A stretch of DNA of 33,048 nt from the NCBI GenBank assembly GCA_030627905.1, contig DAOVRZ010000062.1, positions 1 through 33,048 on the forward strand, read 5' to 3'. This document shows positions 1 to 7,788 of this stretch, one piece after another; within the stretch, counting starts at the first letter, position 1; every line of letters begins with the position of its first letter. A program made the translations under genes and the position numbers. The notes beneath the pieces are model-generated. The model did not search any database, was not told the DNA's origin, and was given only the letters and a program-made list of their open reading frames with translations. The stretch comes from JAGMES01 sp023128035 (GTDB lineage Bacteria; Bacillota; Halanaerobiia; DY22613).

Positions 1-1883
1 ATAACACAGATCAAAGCTTTACACTAAGTGGAGAATCAGGAGCAACTCTTGAGTACTCGCTAAACAACGGAACAAGCTGGAGTACGTATTCAAGTGAAGT
101 ATCCCTTTCATCAGTGGGTACATATGAGGTAATAGCGAGACAGACAGATGCAGCCGAAAACCAATCTGCAAACAGTAGTTTAATAACAGTAACAATAGAT
201 AAGACTGTACCAGATGCTCCAACAGTAAGTAATATAACAACAGGAAGCTATAACACAGATCAAAGCTTTACACTAAGTGGAGAATCAGGAGCAACTCTTG
301 AGTACTCGTTAGACAATGGAATAAGCTGGAGTACGTATTCAAGTGAAGTATCCCTTTCAGCAGAGGGTACCTATGAGGTAATAGCGAGACAGACAGATAT
401 AGCCGAAAACCAGTCTTCAAACAGTAGCTTAATAACAGTAACAATGGATAAGTCAGTACCAAATGCTCCAACAGTAAGCGGTATAACAACAGGAAGCTAT
501 AACACAGATCAAAGCTTTACAGTAAGTGGAGAATCAGGAGCAACTTTTGAGTATTCGTTAGACAACGGAATAAGCTGGAGTACGTATTCAAGTACAGTAT
601 CCCTTTCAGCAGAGGGAACCTATGAGGTAATAGCGAGACAGACAGATGCAGCTGAAAATCAATCTGCAAATAGTAGCTTAATAACAGTAATAATAGATAA
701 GACAGCGCTAGATGCTCCAACAGTAAGCGGTATAACAACAGGAAGCTATAACACAGATCAAAGCTTTACAGTAAGTGGAGAATCAGGAGCAACTCTTGAG
801 TACTCGTTAGATAGTGGAACAAGCTGGAGTACGTATTCAAGTGAAGTATCCCTTTCAGCAGAGGGAACCTATGAGGTAATAGCGAGGCAGACAGATGCAG
901 CTGAAAATCAATCTGCAAACAGTAGCTTAATAACAGTAATAATAGATAAGACAGGACCGGTAGTAACTTCTATAACTCCATCAGATGGAGCAACAGATGT
1001 TGATTTGGAAACAAATCTGGTGATAATATTCGATGAAAGTCTTGATTCAAATACAAAAGGTACAGTAAGCTTTGGAAGTACTTTGACAACATTTACTGAT
1101 GCTTCAAACTGTAGCATAACATTCTCAACAACAGTTGTTTCAAATGATACTGTTACAATTAATTCTGATGTTGATTTTGCCGAAGGAACAGCTTATTCAG
1201 ATATAACAATAAGCGGTTTCAAAGACTTAGCAGGAAATGAAATTAGCTATAATGATAGCAATTACGATTTTACTACTTTGACTAGTGCATCAGTACCAGA
1301 TGACTATTTAGCAAGATGGAGATTTGAAAATGATTATAATGATGAAACAGGAAATTATTATGCTACTCCAGTTCTAGGAAGTCCAGACTTTAGTATAACA
1401 TTTTATAAAGAAGGAAGTAGTAGTTTAGAAGTTAATGATGTAGCGTTAATGCCTGATAGTGAGTTGCCATTAAGTACAAATTCTATTTCAATATCAGCAT
1501 TTATTTATATAAATAACAGTGCAGCAGGTGCTATAGTATTAGTAGATAATGAAAAAATTGTAGTTATATATGATGCAGATAATAGCAAGCTGATTGCTGG
1601 ATTTCTTGCTTCTAGTGCTATAGTAGAAATTGAAAATATATTTATCGAGACTTGGTATCATGTGCTGACAACTTATGATGGAAATGAATTAATACTTTAT
1701 ATTAATGGAGGAAGTGAAACTAGGAGTATAAATGGTTTAGCTGATGATGTTTCTGGTAGTAGTAGTATATGTCTGGGGAGCTCTTTTGGCCCGAATTGCT
1801 GGCGTGGTTATATTGATGATATGATAATATATGATAGGGCATTGAGTGAAAGTGAAGTTAGTGATATTTATAACTCTTATTAA
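1..1883 (+). CDS. Secreted Ig-like repeat / LamG protein, C-terminal part
   Basis: The frame is open from the window edge (first whole codon at 3), so the N-terminus is missing. The visible part holds four near-identical 83-residue Ig-like units with the shared phrase SYNTDQSFT and ends such as YEVIARQTD. They are followed by a Big_5/SwmB-like Ig domain (VTSITPSDGATDVDLETNLVI to about DLAGNEISY) and a LamG/concanavalin-like domain starting near base 1300 (ARWRFEND to the C-terminal WRGYIDDMIIYDRALS). The WRGYIDDMIIYDRALS end is typical of LamG_3 jelly-roll domains. No LPXTG motif or membrane anchor is seen at the C-terminus. The probable role is a cell-surface or secreted adhesin or carbohydrate-binding protein, which is inference from domain type. 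It lies upstream of tail-collar genes on the same strand but is separated from them by a long stem-loop. Confidence 0.85.
   Translation, partial: NTDQSFTLSGESGATLEYSLNNGTSWSTYSSEVSLSSVGTYEVIARQTDAAENQSANSSLITVTIDKTVPDAPTVSNITTGSYNTDQSFTLSGESGATLEYSLDNGISWSTYSSEVSLSAEGTYEVIARQTDIAENQSSNSSLITVTMDKSVPNAPTVSGITTGSYNTDQSFTVSGESGATFEYSLDNGISWSTYSSTVSLSAEGTYEVIARQTDAAENQSANSSLITVIIDKTALDAPTVSGITTGSYNTDQSFTVSGESGATLEYSLDSGTSWSTYSSEVSLSAEGTYEVIARQTDAAENQSANSSLITVIIDKTGPVVTSITPSDGATDVDLETNLVIIFDESLDSNTKGTVSFGSTLTTFTDASNCSITFSTTVVSNDTVTINSDVDFAEGTAYSDITISGFKDLAGNEISYNDSNYDFTTLTSASVPDDYLARWRFENDYNDETGNYYATPVLGSPDFSITFYKEGSSSLEVNDVALMPDSELPLSTNSISISAFIYINNSAAGAIVLVDNEKIVVIYDADNSKLIAGFLASSAIVEIENIFIETWYHVLTTYDGNELILYINGGSETRSINGLADDVSGSSSICLGSSFGPNCWRGYIDDMIIYDRALSESEVSDIYNSY
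3..955 (+). repeat. Four 249-bp tandem coding repeats
   Basis: The string AACACAGATCAAAGCTTTAC starts at 3, 252 and 501, and its close match starts at 750, an exact 249-bp period (83 codons). The array probably continues to the left of the window. Units differ at only scattered positions, which suggests recent duplication or gene conversion. Copy number is likely to vary between strains. Confidence 0.95.
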
Positions 1884-1893
1884 TTTAGTTTTC

Positions 1894-1933
1894 AAGATTA
1901 GAGCAGAATTAACTTAAATTCTGCTCTAATCTT
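1894..1933 (+). terminator. 17-bp perfect stem-loop after the Ig/LamG gene
   Basis: AAGATTAGAGCAGAATT at 1894-1910 pairs perfectly with 1917-1933 across a 6-base loop. It is followed by A rather than T on the plus strand, so it is not a textbook Rho-independent terminator. It may act as a transcript 3' end or stabiliser. Confidence 0.5.
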
Positions 1934-1965
1934 AAAAAAATACAAAAACTAAGGGGGAAGGTAAA

Positions 1966-2577
1966 ATGTCAGAGCCTTTTTTAGGAGAAATCAAAGCAGT
2001 TGGTTTTAGTTTTGCACCGGTAGGTTGGGCGAAGTGTTATGGACAATTGATTCAAATTCAACAAAACGCAGCACTTTATGCATTACTTGGAACTTATTAT
2101 GGTGGAGATGGCCAGGTTACTTTTGGGTTACCAGATTTAAGAGGAAGAGCAATAGTAGGTGAAGGTCAAGGCCCAGGATTATCTAATAAAATCATAGGTG
2201 AACTTAGTGGTATTGAGTATGCAACTTTAAGTGTTGGAAATATGCCTTCTCATACTCATGGAGCTAGTATTACAGGTACTGCTACAGGTACTTTTAAGAT
2301 TGATGGAAGTACTCAAGGAGGAACAGATGCATCTCCTGCGGATAAAATACCTGCGAACTCTGTTACTGCTGATTTATTAAAAAAACCAATTAATTCGTAC
2401 ACAGATGCAAGCAATAAAGATACTCAAATGGCTCAAAATACTGTTAATATTGATTTAAGTGGGACTACTGCACAGGTTGATCCTAGCGGTGGAAATCAAG
2501 CTTTTGGAATTAGGAATCCTTATTTAGTTCTAAATTATATTATTGCAACTACTGGAATATTTCCAAGCAGACAATAG
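1966..2577 (+). CDS. Phage tail collar domain protein (MdpB-like), copy 1
   Basis: A 203-residue protein with the tail-collar signature: MSEPFLGEIKAVGF, FAPVGWAKCYGQ, ALYALLGTYYGGDG and FGLPDLRGRAIVGEGQGPG, then NMPSHTHG and a C-terminal NPYLVLNYIIATTG. This is the microcystin-dependent-protein (COG4675) arrangement used by phage tail fibres and by stand-alone bacterial homologues. The start is set by AAGGGGGAAGGTAAA just upstream of the ATG. It is very similar to the next collar gene. There are no other phage genes in the window, so it belongs to a small bacterial surface cassette rather than a prophage. Its true function is unknown. Confidence 0.9.
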   Translation: MSEPFLGEIKAVGFSFAPVGWAKCYGQLIQIQQNAALYALLGTYYGGDGQVTFGLPDLRGRAIVGEGQGPGLSNKIIGELSGIEYATLSVGNMPSHTHGASITGTATGTFKIDGSTQGGTDASPADKIPANSVTADLLKKPINSYTDASNKDTQMAQNTVNIDLSGTTAQVDPSGGNQAFGIRNPYLVLNYIIATTGIFPSRQ

Positions 2578-2604
2578 GCATAATTAATCTGGAGGCAAAG
2601 AAAT

Positions 2605-2690
2605 ATGGATAAGAAGCTAACTAAAGATATATTTGATAAACATTTGAATACAAAATACATAGTAGAATAGGAAATAAAACTGCAGAATTG
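2605..2690 (+). pseudogene. Truncated copy of the small collar-partner gene
   Basis: An ATG at 2605 with GGAGG upstream opens a 21-codon frame, MDKKLTKDIFDKHLNTKYIVE, ending in TAG at 2668-2670. It matches the start of the intact gene at 3364 (MEIKLTKDIFNKHLNTSYRI). Beyond the stop a short stretch still resembles that gene (AGAATTGGAATTT against AGAATTGAAACTT), then similarity ends at the ribosome binding site of collar copy 2. It is the remnant left by tandem duplication of the collar/partner pair followed by deletion. Confidence 0.8.
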
Positions 2691-2724
2691 GAATTTGCGT
2701 TTATTATACAAGGGGGAATGTAAA

Positions 2725-3336
2725 ATGTCAGAGCCTTTTTTAGGGGAGATTAAAGCAGTTGGTTTTAATTTTGCACCGGTAGGTTGGGCAAAGTGTTATG
2801 GACAGTTAATTGATATTGCACAAAATACAGCACTTTACGCATTGCTCGGAACTTATTATGGTGGAGATGGCAGGGTTAATTTTGGTTTACCAGATTTAAG
2901 AGGAAGAGCAATAGTAGGTGAAGGTCAGGGTCCAGGATTAATTCCAAAATCTATGGGTGAACGTAGTGGTATTGAGTATGCAACTTTAAGTGTAGGAAAT
3001 ATGCCTTCTCATACTCATGGAGGTAGTATTGGAGGTACTGCTACAGGTACTTTTAAGCTTGATGCAAGTACTCAAGAAGGAACGGATTCTTCTCCTGCAG
3101 ATAAAATACCTGCGAAATCTGTTACTGCTGATTTATTAAAAAAATCAATTAATTCGTACACAGATGCAAGCAATAAAGATACTCAAATGGCTCAAAATAC
3201 TGTTAATATTGATTTAAATGGTGGTACTGTTCAGGTTGATCCAAATGGTTCAGGTCAAGCTTTTCCAATCAGGAATCCTTATCAAGTTTTAAATTATATT
3301 ATTGCAACTACTGGATTGTTTCCAAGTAGACAGTAA
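2725..3336 (+). CDS. Phage tail collar domain protein (MdpB-like), copy 2
   Basis: A 203-residue paralogue of the gene at 1966. It keeps the same landmarks (MSEPFLGEIKAVGF, FAPVGWAKCYGQ, GLPDLRGRAIVGEGQGPG, NMPSHTHG, C-terminal GLFPSRQ) and the same length. Differences are mostly in the middle (IPKSMGERSG) and the Gly-rich region near the end. I use the ATG at 2725 because AAGGGGGAATGTAAA precedes it and the N-terminus then matches copy 1. A start 30 bases further upstream would add residues absent from copy 1. It is followed 27 bases later by the intact small partner gene, so the two are probably co-transcribed. Confidence 0.9.
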   Translation: MSEPFLGEIKAVGFNFAPVGWAKCYGQLIDIAQNTALYALLGTYYGGDGRVNFGLPDLRGRAIVGEGQGPGLIPKSMGERSGIEYATLSVGNMPSHTHGGSIGGTATGTFKLDASTQEGTDSSPADKIPAKSVTADLLKKSINSYTDASNKDTQMAQNTVNIDLNGGTVQVDPNGSGQAFPIRNPYQVLNYIIATTGLFPSRQ

Positions 3337-3363
3337 GCATAATTAATATGGAGGCAAAGAAGT

Positions 3364-3666
3364 ATGGAAATTAAGTTAACTAAAGATATTTTTAATAAAC
3401 ACTTGAATACAAGCTATAGAATAAAAATTCAAGAAAACGAAATTGTAGAATTGAAACTTATTAAATGTGATGAAAAAGTATTACCTGGGATGGAAGGGTT
3501 TACCTTGATCTTTGAAGGCCCAGCTGATAAGGTTCTTGATGATAACTCATATAAGTTTGATCATGATAAAATGGAATCTATTAATATTTTTATTAGTCCT
3601 TATCGACAGAAAGATGACAGAGTTTTTTATGATGCACAGTTTACAAGTATTGTAGACGAAGATTAG
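3364..3666 (+). CDS. Small DUF6916-like protein, partner of tail collar protein
   Basis: A 100-residue acidic protein beginning MEIKLTKDIFNKHLNT. The pattern of an 'LTKD.F..HLNT' start, a central GFTLIFEGP and a late DRVFYDAQF is what I associate with the DUF6916 family found next to tail-collar genes; the assignment is from memory. There is no signal peptide or membrane segment. GGAGG lies 10 bases upstream of the ATG. A dead copy of its 5' end sits after the other collar gene, so the unit 'collar + partner' was duplicated. Function is unknown. Confidence 0.8.
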   Translation: MEIKLTKDIFNKHLNTSYRIKIQENEIVELKLIKCDEKVLPGMEGFTLIFEGPADKVLDDNSYKFDHDKMESINIFISPYRQKDDRVFYDAQFTSIVDED

Positions 3667-3690
3667 TTATAAATGTGAATTTTAAAAATC

Positions 3691-3718
3691 GAAGGAGTTG
3701 TCTGTTGGCAACTCCTTC
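3691..3718 (+). terminator. Stem-loop closing the collar cassette
   Basis: GAAGGAGTTG (3691-3700) pairs with CAACTCCTTC (3709-3718) across an 8-base loop. The T tract after it is weak. It lies 25 bases after the partner gene. Confidence 0.55.
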
Positions 3719-3790
3719 TCAAAATTATTAAAGATAATTGAGTTTTACGTTAAAACGTGTAAAATTTATTATATGCGAGGTAAAAGTTCA

Positions 3791-4306
3791 ATGACAGATA
3801 AGAGCATTGATAAAAATAAAAAATTAAGTAAAGACATGATTAATTTCCAAAATATTTCAAGTGATGATATTGATTTTCTATATACTGTTTACAGATCAAC
3901 GAGAATTGATGAAATAGGAATTGTTCATTGGCCAGAGAAAGAGAAAGAAGAATTTTTAAAAAGTCAATTTACTTTACAGCATACTCAATATATGCAGAAT
4001 TATAAAAATGCTTCTTTTGAAATAATATTGTTTGATAACACTCCTGTTGGACGAATTTATATAAATTGGGAAAAAGATGATACTAGGATCATTGATATTG
4101 CTTTCTTAAAGGAATATCGAAATAAAGGTATTGGATCAAAAATATTAAATGATTTAATTGAAAAATCCGTGGAAAAGAAAATTTCACTAAGTCTTCATGT
4201 AGAATATTATAATTTTGCAAAAGAATGGTATGAAAAACTTGGATTTAAAGTAGTAAGAGAGTCGGGAGTGTACTTTTTTATGGTACGTAATCCACAAAAT
4301 AGCTAG
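3791..4306 (+). CDS. GNAT family N-acetyltransferase
   Basis: A 171-residue protein with the GNAT fold. Strand/helix blocks include FEIILFDNTPVGRIYINW, the acetyl-CoA loop IAFLKEYRNKGIGSKILNDLI (the R-x-x-G-x-G signature reads RNKGIG) and the closing EWYEKLGFKVV. I place the start at the ATG at 3791 with GAGG at 3777-3780. The frame is open back to a TTG at 3698, but that start lies inside the upstream stem-loop and would add residues not typical of the family. In other bacteria GNAT genes often follow tandem tail-collar genes, so it may modify the collar proteins. That link is inference. Confidence 0.88.
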   Translation: MTDKSIDKNKKLSKDMINFQNISSDDIDFLYTVYRSTRIDEIGIVHWPEKEKEEFLKSQFTLQHTQYMQNYKNASFEIILFDNTPVGRIYINWEKDDTRIIDIAFLKEYRNKGIGSKILNDLIEKSVEKKISLSLHVEYYNFAKEWYEKLGFKVVRESGVYFFMVRNPQNS

Positions 4307-4333
4307 TGAAATGTGATTAATTAAAATAAAAAG

Positions 4334-4356
4334 ACTCTTTATAAAGAGTTTTTTTA
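4334..4356 (+). terminator. Rho-independent terminator after the GNAT gene
   Basis: The palindrome ACTCTTTATAAAGAGT at 4334-4349 is followed by a T run to 4356. Confidence 0.8.
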
Positions 4357-4382
4357 TTATTTATGTTGTAACTGGCAGGAAG

Positions 4383-4391
4383 TGTTATAAT
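4383..4391 (+). promoter_or_regulatory. Extended -10 promoter for the gene at 4486
   Basis: TGTTATAAT at 4383-4391 is a TGn-TATAAT extended -10. The possible -35 boxes upstream are poorly spaced (TTGTAA is only 14 bases away), which an extended -10 can tolerate. Confidence 0.5.
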
Positions 4392-4485
4392 ACTACTTTG
4401 TGAAATCAAATATTTATAAGAAGGTGAAACTTAATCTTTGTCGAAATATCTATCTATTGCAAAAAAACAAAAGGGAGATGGTAGT

Positions 4486-5001
4486 ATGCATAAATATGAA
4501 AGGTTAGTAGTATATCCTTTGCTGATAATCGCGTTATTCTGTTCGGTAGGAGATCAGATCGTGACATCTGCTTCGACTGTGATAGATCGAATTGTAGCAA
4601 GAGAAATTGTTGTAGTGAATGAAAAAGGAGAAACAATGGTTGCTCTGTCGACGAAAAATGGCGGTGGAATGGTAGCTGTCCAGCAAAGCAGAGATACAGG
4701 TGGTGTGCTTATTGGTGCAAGCCCAAAAGGGAATTTTATAGGTGTATATGATCATACGCAAGCTCCTGCAATCATACTTGAAGCGGATTCGAAGGACTAT
4801 CATAGATTTAGTATATTTAATTCTTCAAGGAAAAAAGTAGTAAGTCTGGCTGCATTGGAGAATGGATATGGGTTTTTATCTTTATCGAACAATGAAGGCA
4901 ATCCATTAGTATATGTTACGAAAACGTCAGAAGGATATGGTGGAGTTTTTGCATTTGACAAGTCTGGAGATCAATATAGCTCATTTTCGTATTCAGAATA
5001 A
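4486..5001 (+). CDS. Exported or membrane-anchored protein of unknown function
   Basis: A 171-residue protein. The ATG at 4486 is chosen because GGGAGATGG precedes it and it places a hydrophobic segment (LLIIALFCSVG, residues about 12-23) directly after a short basic N-terminus. A TTG 48 bases upstream has no good ribosome binding site. The rest is a run of short beta-strand-like units, each with a Gly/Asn turn (VVVNEKGETMVALS, NGGGMVAVQQ, TGGVLIGASPKGNFIGVYD, SEGYGGVFAFDKSGD), suggesting a repetitive beta sheet or beta-helix outside the membrane. It has its own promoter and downstream stem-loop, so it is monocistronic. I do not recognise the family. Confidence 0.8.
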   Translation: MHKYERLVVYPLLIIALFCSVGDQIVTSASTVIDRIVAREIVVVNEKGETMVALSTKNGGGMVAVQQSRDTGGVLIGASPKGNFIGVYDHTQAPAIILEADSKDYHRFSIFNSSRKKVVSLAALENGYGFLSLSNNEGNPLVYVTKTSEGYGGVFAFDKSGDQYSSFSYSE

Positions 5002-5105
5002 TAAAAAAAAAATATATACTGAAGGTATAGGATTTGCGAGCAGTAAAATATAATTGTTTTGCATTTTCCCTGATTTATAATTTATAATTTTATGACATTA
5101 TATTG

Positions 5106-5158
5106 AAGGATGACAAGAAATGTTGCTTTAATGCGACTTACTTTGTTATCCTTTTTTT
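5106..5158 (+). terminator. Terminator-like hairpin with long loop
   Basis: AAGGATGACAA (5106-5116) pairs with TTGTTATCCTT (5143-5153), one mismatch, followed by a T run to 5158. The loop is long (26 bases). The intergenic stretch 5002-5276 otherwise holds only the promoter listed next. Confidence 0.55.
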
Positions 5159-5181
5159 AATCTTCACAACAAAGAATATGT

Positions 5182-5210
5182 TTGCAATATGACCTCAAAA
5201 ATGTTATTAT
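5182..5210 (+). promoter_or_regulatory. Sigma-A-type promoter for the PDZ gene
   Basis: TTGCAA at 5182-5187, a 17-base spacer, and TATTAT at 5205-5210 preceded by TGT, giving an extended -10. Confidence 0.65.
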
Positions 5211-5276
5211 AGAAATAAATAGGTATAATTTCATAAAAGGTGTTAAGAAAATAAATTTTTGAATGGAGGGAGAATG

Positions 5277-6323
5277 ATGAAATTGCAGAAGAGAATATTT
5301 GTTTTAACAGTTGCAATATTTTTATTTGGAATGTCCTTTTTGGTGTTTATGACTACAGGGGTGTTGGCTCAAGAGACTGTTGTAGAAAGCGAGTTGGAAA
5401 CCATCACTAAAGATGCTATAAAACTTTTAGAAATAGGGTTTTATGAAGAAGGAGTTTCAAAATTGAAGGAGGCAATCGCGAAAGATCCTTTATCTAAGCA
5501 TATTAGATATACAGAAATATATGTAGCATTAGCTACTGAAGTCCCATTGAAATATGTGGGTGATATTTTGTTATTTTATTATCAGGAACTATTAAAAGAA
5601 AAGAAATGTGCTATTATAGGAATATTTCAAAGTGAAGATGCTGAATCAGGAGGAGTTATTGTTGAGTCTGTGATTAAAGGTGGTTCTGCTGATAAGTCTG
5701 GTATCATAAAAGGAGATATTATACTAGCAGTAAATGGACAAAAAGTGCTTAATAGAGTGGAATTAGATGCCGTCATAAAACCACTTCCTATAGGATATAC
5801 AGTTCAAGTAATTTTATCTAGAGAGGTAGAAGGGCAACAATTGAGAATAGAAAAAGATGTTCAGGTAGTAACTGAGCTAGGACTTGTGAATAATAGTAAA
5901 CTTGTGTGGGCTGTATTTCGTCTTGTAGATTATGGAATGTTTGCTTATAGAGCGGGTCATATTGATCTAACCAAACAGGCTGCAGAGAATATTAGAAATC
6001 TTGAAAAATCGTTTCCATCAGCAATATTGTGGGAGGTTGTTGGAAAGTGTGCTGTTCTTCTAGATGCTTTAGTAATGGCAGATCAGGAAAGTCCAGATAA
6101 GGCTTATAAGTATATTCTTGATAACGAAGGGTTATTTGCTGAATTTTATGTAACAGGTCATCCAGATTATTGGGTACCTCTCTATACAGACAGAAGCAAA
6201 CTAGCTTATTTTGTTCAAAAAGATGTATCAGAACTTCCGTATCCTTCTGGTGAAAAGTTTGAACCTCAGCCATATCCAGATTTTAATGGTAACATAATCG
6301 ACCCATTAGAGGCAACACACTAG
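5277..6323 (+). CDS. Exported PDZ-domain protein
   Basis: A 348-residue protein. A signal peptide covers roughly residues 1-32 (MKLQKRIFVLTVAIFLFGMS... ending near VLAQE). A helical TPR-like stretch follows (AIKLLEIGFYEEGVSKLKEAIAKDP). A PDZ domain lies at about residues 118-205 (GGVIVESVIKGGSADKSGIIKGDIILAVNGQKV ... PIGYTVQVILSREVEG). The C-terminal third is helical with no recognised motif. No serine-protease domain is present, so this is not a DegP/HtrA enzyme; PDZ here would bind a peptide or partner protein. GGAGGG at 5265-5270 sits 6 bases before the second of two adjacent ATGs, so I use 5277 (5274 is possible). It has its own promoter and terminator. Confidence 0.82.
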   Translation: MKLQKRIFVLTVAIFLFGMSFLVFMTTGVLAQETVVESELETITKDAIKLLEIGFYEEGVSKLKEAIAKDPLSKHIRYTEIYVALATEVPLKYVGDILLFYYQELLKEKKCAIIGIFQSEDAESGGVIVESVIKGGSADKSGIIKGDIILAVNGQKVLNRVELDAVIKPLPIGYTVQVILSREVEGQQLRIEKDVQVVTELGLVNNSKLVWAVFRLVDYGMFAYRAGHIDLTKQAAENIRNLEKSFPSAILWEVVGKCAVLLDALVMADQESPDKAYKYILDNEGLFAEFYVTGHPDYWVPLYTDRSKLAYFVQKDVSELPYPSGEKFEPQPYPDFNGNIIDPLEATH

Positions 6324-6391
6324 TTAAATAATCTTTTAGAGAAAACTTGATCACTTTGTATCGTTGACGCTTCTAAAGTAGGATCAGGTAA

Positions 6392-6427
6392 AAAATGTGT
6401 GAGAGCAATTTGCTCTCACACATTTTT
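6392..6427 (+). terminator. Strong Rho-independent terminator
   Basis: AAAATGTGTGAGAGCAA pairs with TTGCTCTCACACATTTTT with almost no loop, ending in a T run. It ends the PDZ transcription unit. I see no gene or repeat in the stretch 6430-6545 after it. Confidence 0.85.
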
Positions 6428-6555
6428 AGATTTATATGGTAATTAAGGTAGAACAGGATCGGCGGGACGATTCCAACCATGACAGGTTACAGGTTGATCT
6501 CAATGTATCTGTAGCATGACAGTATTAATTTTTTTGCATAGAAATACAAAAAAGC

Positions 6556-6585
6556 TTGACAAATATGCAAGTATAATAGTATAAT
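6556..6585 (+). promoter_or_regulatory. Promoter of the citrate/2-oxoglutarate cluster
   Basis: TTGACA at 6556-6561, an 18-base spacer, and TATAAT at 6580-6585. The -10 lies inside the palindromic operator at 6577-6602. A second TATAAT at 6572 is too close to the -35. Confidence 0.75.
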
Positions 6586-6602
6586 TGTATACAATTATAC
6601 TA
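6577..6602 (+). promoter_or_regulatory. Perfect 26-bp palindrome, probable GntR operator
   Basis: TAGTATAATTGTA at 6577-6589 is followed directly by its exact reverse complement (6590-6602). The core TTGTATACAA is the kind of site bound by FCD-type GntR regulators, and such a regulator is encoded at the end of this cluster. Because the palindrome covers the -10, binding would block RNA polymerase. The link to this regulator is inference. Confidence 0.75.
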
Positions 6603-6627
6603 ACGTAGTGAGAAGGAGGAGTAGTAG

Positions 6628-7776
6628 ATGTTCAAACACATTAACTTAGTAGATGTCACATTAAGAGATGGAGAACAAACGTCAGGAGTTGTGTTTGCAA
6701 ATAAAGAGAAATTATATATCGCTAAAATGCTGGATGAAATTGGAGTAGATCAGATTGAAGCAGGTATTCCAGTTATGGGTGGCGATGAAAAAGAAGTGAT
6801 CAAAAAGATAGTCAAGATGAATTTAAAAGCTAGTATTATAGGGTGGAATAGAGCTGTCGTTAAAGATATTCAAGAATCGATTGATTGCGGAGTTGATGCA
6901 GTAGCGATTTCGATACCAACTTCCAATATTCATATGAAATATAAATTAAAAGCCACACCTGATGAAGTTTTGGAGAGAATGGTTAAGGCTGTTGAATATG
7001 CAAAGCAAAATGGACTGTATGTCTCAGTTAATGCTGAGGATGCATCAAGAAGTGATGAAGAATTTTTATTTAAATTCGTTAAAACCGCAAAAGAAGCAGG
7101 AGCTAATCGGGTAAGATATTGTGATACTGTAGGTTATTTAGATCCTATAACTACTTATAATTTAATAAAAAAGATAAAGGAAAATGTAGATATTGATATT
7201 GAAATGCATACACATAATGATTTTGGTATGGCTACTGCTAACGCAATTGCAGGAGCTATGGCTGGGGCTAGATTTTTAGGGGTAACAGTAAATGGTCTTG
7301 GCGAAAGAGCAGGAAATGCATCTTTAGAAGAAGTTATGATGGCTTTAAAACATTCAGTAAAAATGCGTGATGATTATGATACAACAAAACTTAAAGATCT
7401 GTGTGAATATGTATCCATTGCTTCTCAAAGACCATTGTCACCATGGAAATCTATCGTAGGTGATAAGATATTCCACCATGAATCTGGAATTCATGTTGAT
7501 GGTGCGTTAAAAAATCCAAAAACTTATGAGATATTCTCACCTGAAGAGATTGGCCTTGGTAGAAGTATCGTTATTGGAAAACATTCTGGAACAGCAGCTA
7601 TTAAAAATAAATTAAAATTATATGATGTAACGATAAATGATTTTGTAGCAGCGATTATATTGCAAAAAGTTAGAATCGAAGCTATTTCTTTTAAGAGGGC
7701 TTTGAATGATAAAGAACTATTGGGATTATATCAAGAGTATGTCATGGAAAATGATTTAGATTTAAAAAAAGCGTAG
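6628..7776 (+). CDS. NifV-type homocitrate synthase family enzyme, probable Re-citrate synthase
   Basis: A 382-residue DRE-TIM aldol condensing enzyme. The first strand reads LVDVTLRDGEQ (R13, D14, E16), the metal-binding HTH is in IEMHTHNDFG (H194, H196), NGLGERAGNASLEE follows, and HHESGIHVDGAL closes the barrel region. There is no LeuA-type regulatory domain; length matches NifV. GGAGGAG precedes the ATG. By family alone it could make homocitrate, citrate or a malate analogue. Its operon partners are aconitase and a dehydrogenase with isocitrate-type substrate residues, so acetyl-CoA plus oxaloacetate to citrate is the most economical reaction. Re-citrate synthases of anaerobes such as Clostridium kluyveri belong to this superfamily. 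No nitrogenase gene is present nearby. The substrate is inference. Confidence 0.85.
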   Translation: MFKHINLVDVTLRDGEQTSGVVFANKEKLYIAKMLDEIGVDQIEAGIPVMGGDEKEVIKKIVKMNLKASIIGWNRAVVKDIQESIDCGVDAVAISIPTSNIHMKYKLKATPDEVLERMVKAVEYAKQNGLYVSVNAEDASRSDEEFLFKFVKTAKEAGANRVRYCDTVGYLDPITTYNLIKKIKENVDIDIEMHTHNDFGMATANAIAGAMAGARFLGVTVNGLGERAGNASLEEVMMALKHSVKMRDDYDTTKLKDLCEYVSIASQRPLSPWKSIVGDKIFHHESGIHVDGALKNPKTYEIFSPEEIGLGRSIVIGKHSGTAAIKNKLKLYDVTINDFVAAIILQKVRIEAISFKRALNDKELLGLYQEYVMENDLDLKKA

Positions 7777-7788
7777 TAGGTGATAATG

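Noticed and set aside
1..955. Possible CRISPR-like or intergenic repeat array
   Set aside because: The period is 249 bp, the repeats are coding in one frame and there are no unique spacers; it is a tandem protein-domain array.
3698..3790. N-terminal extension of the GNAT protein from a TTG start
   Set aside because: It begins inside the stem-loop at 3691-3718; a better start with GAGG lies at 3791.
5992..6273. 93-residue minus-strand ORF
   Set aside because: It is opposite the PDZ protein coding sequence and has no ribosome binding site or recognisable domain.
6628..7776. NifV for nitrogenase cofactor synthesis
   Set aside because: No nif genes are seen, and the neighbours are aconitase and an isocitrate-type dehydrogenase, so a citrate route fits better. 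Not excluded biochemically.
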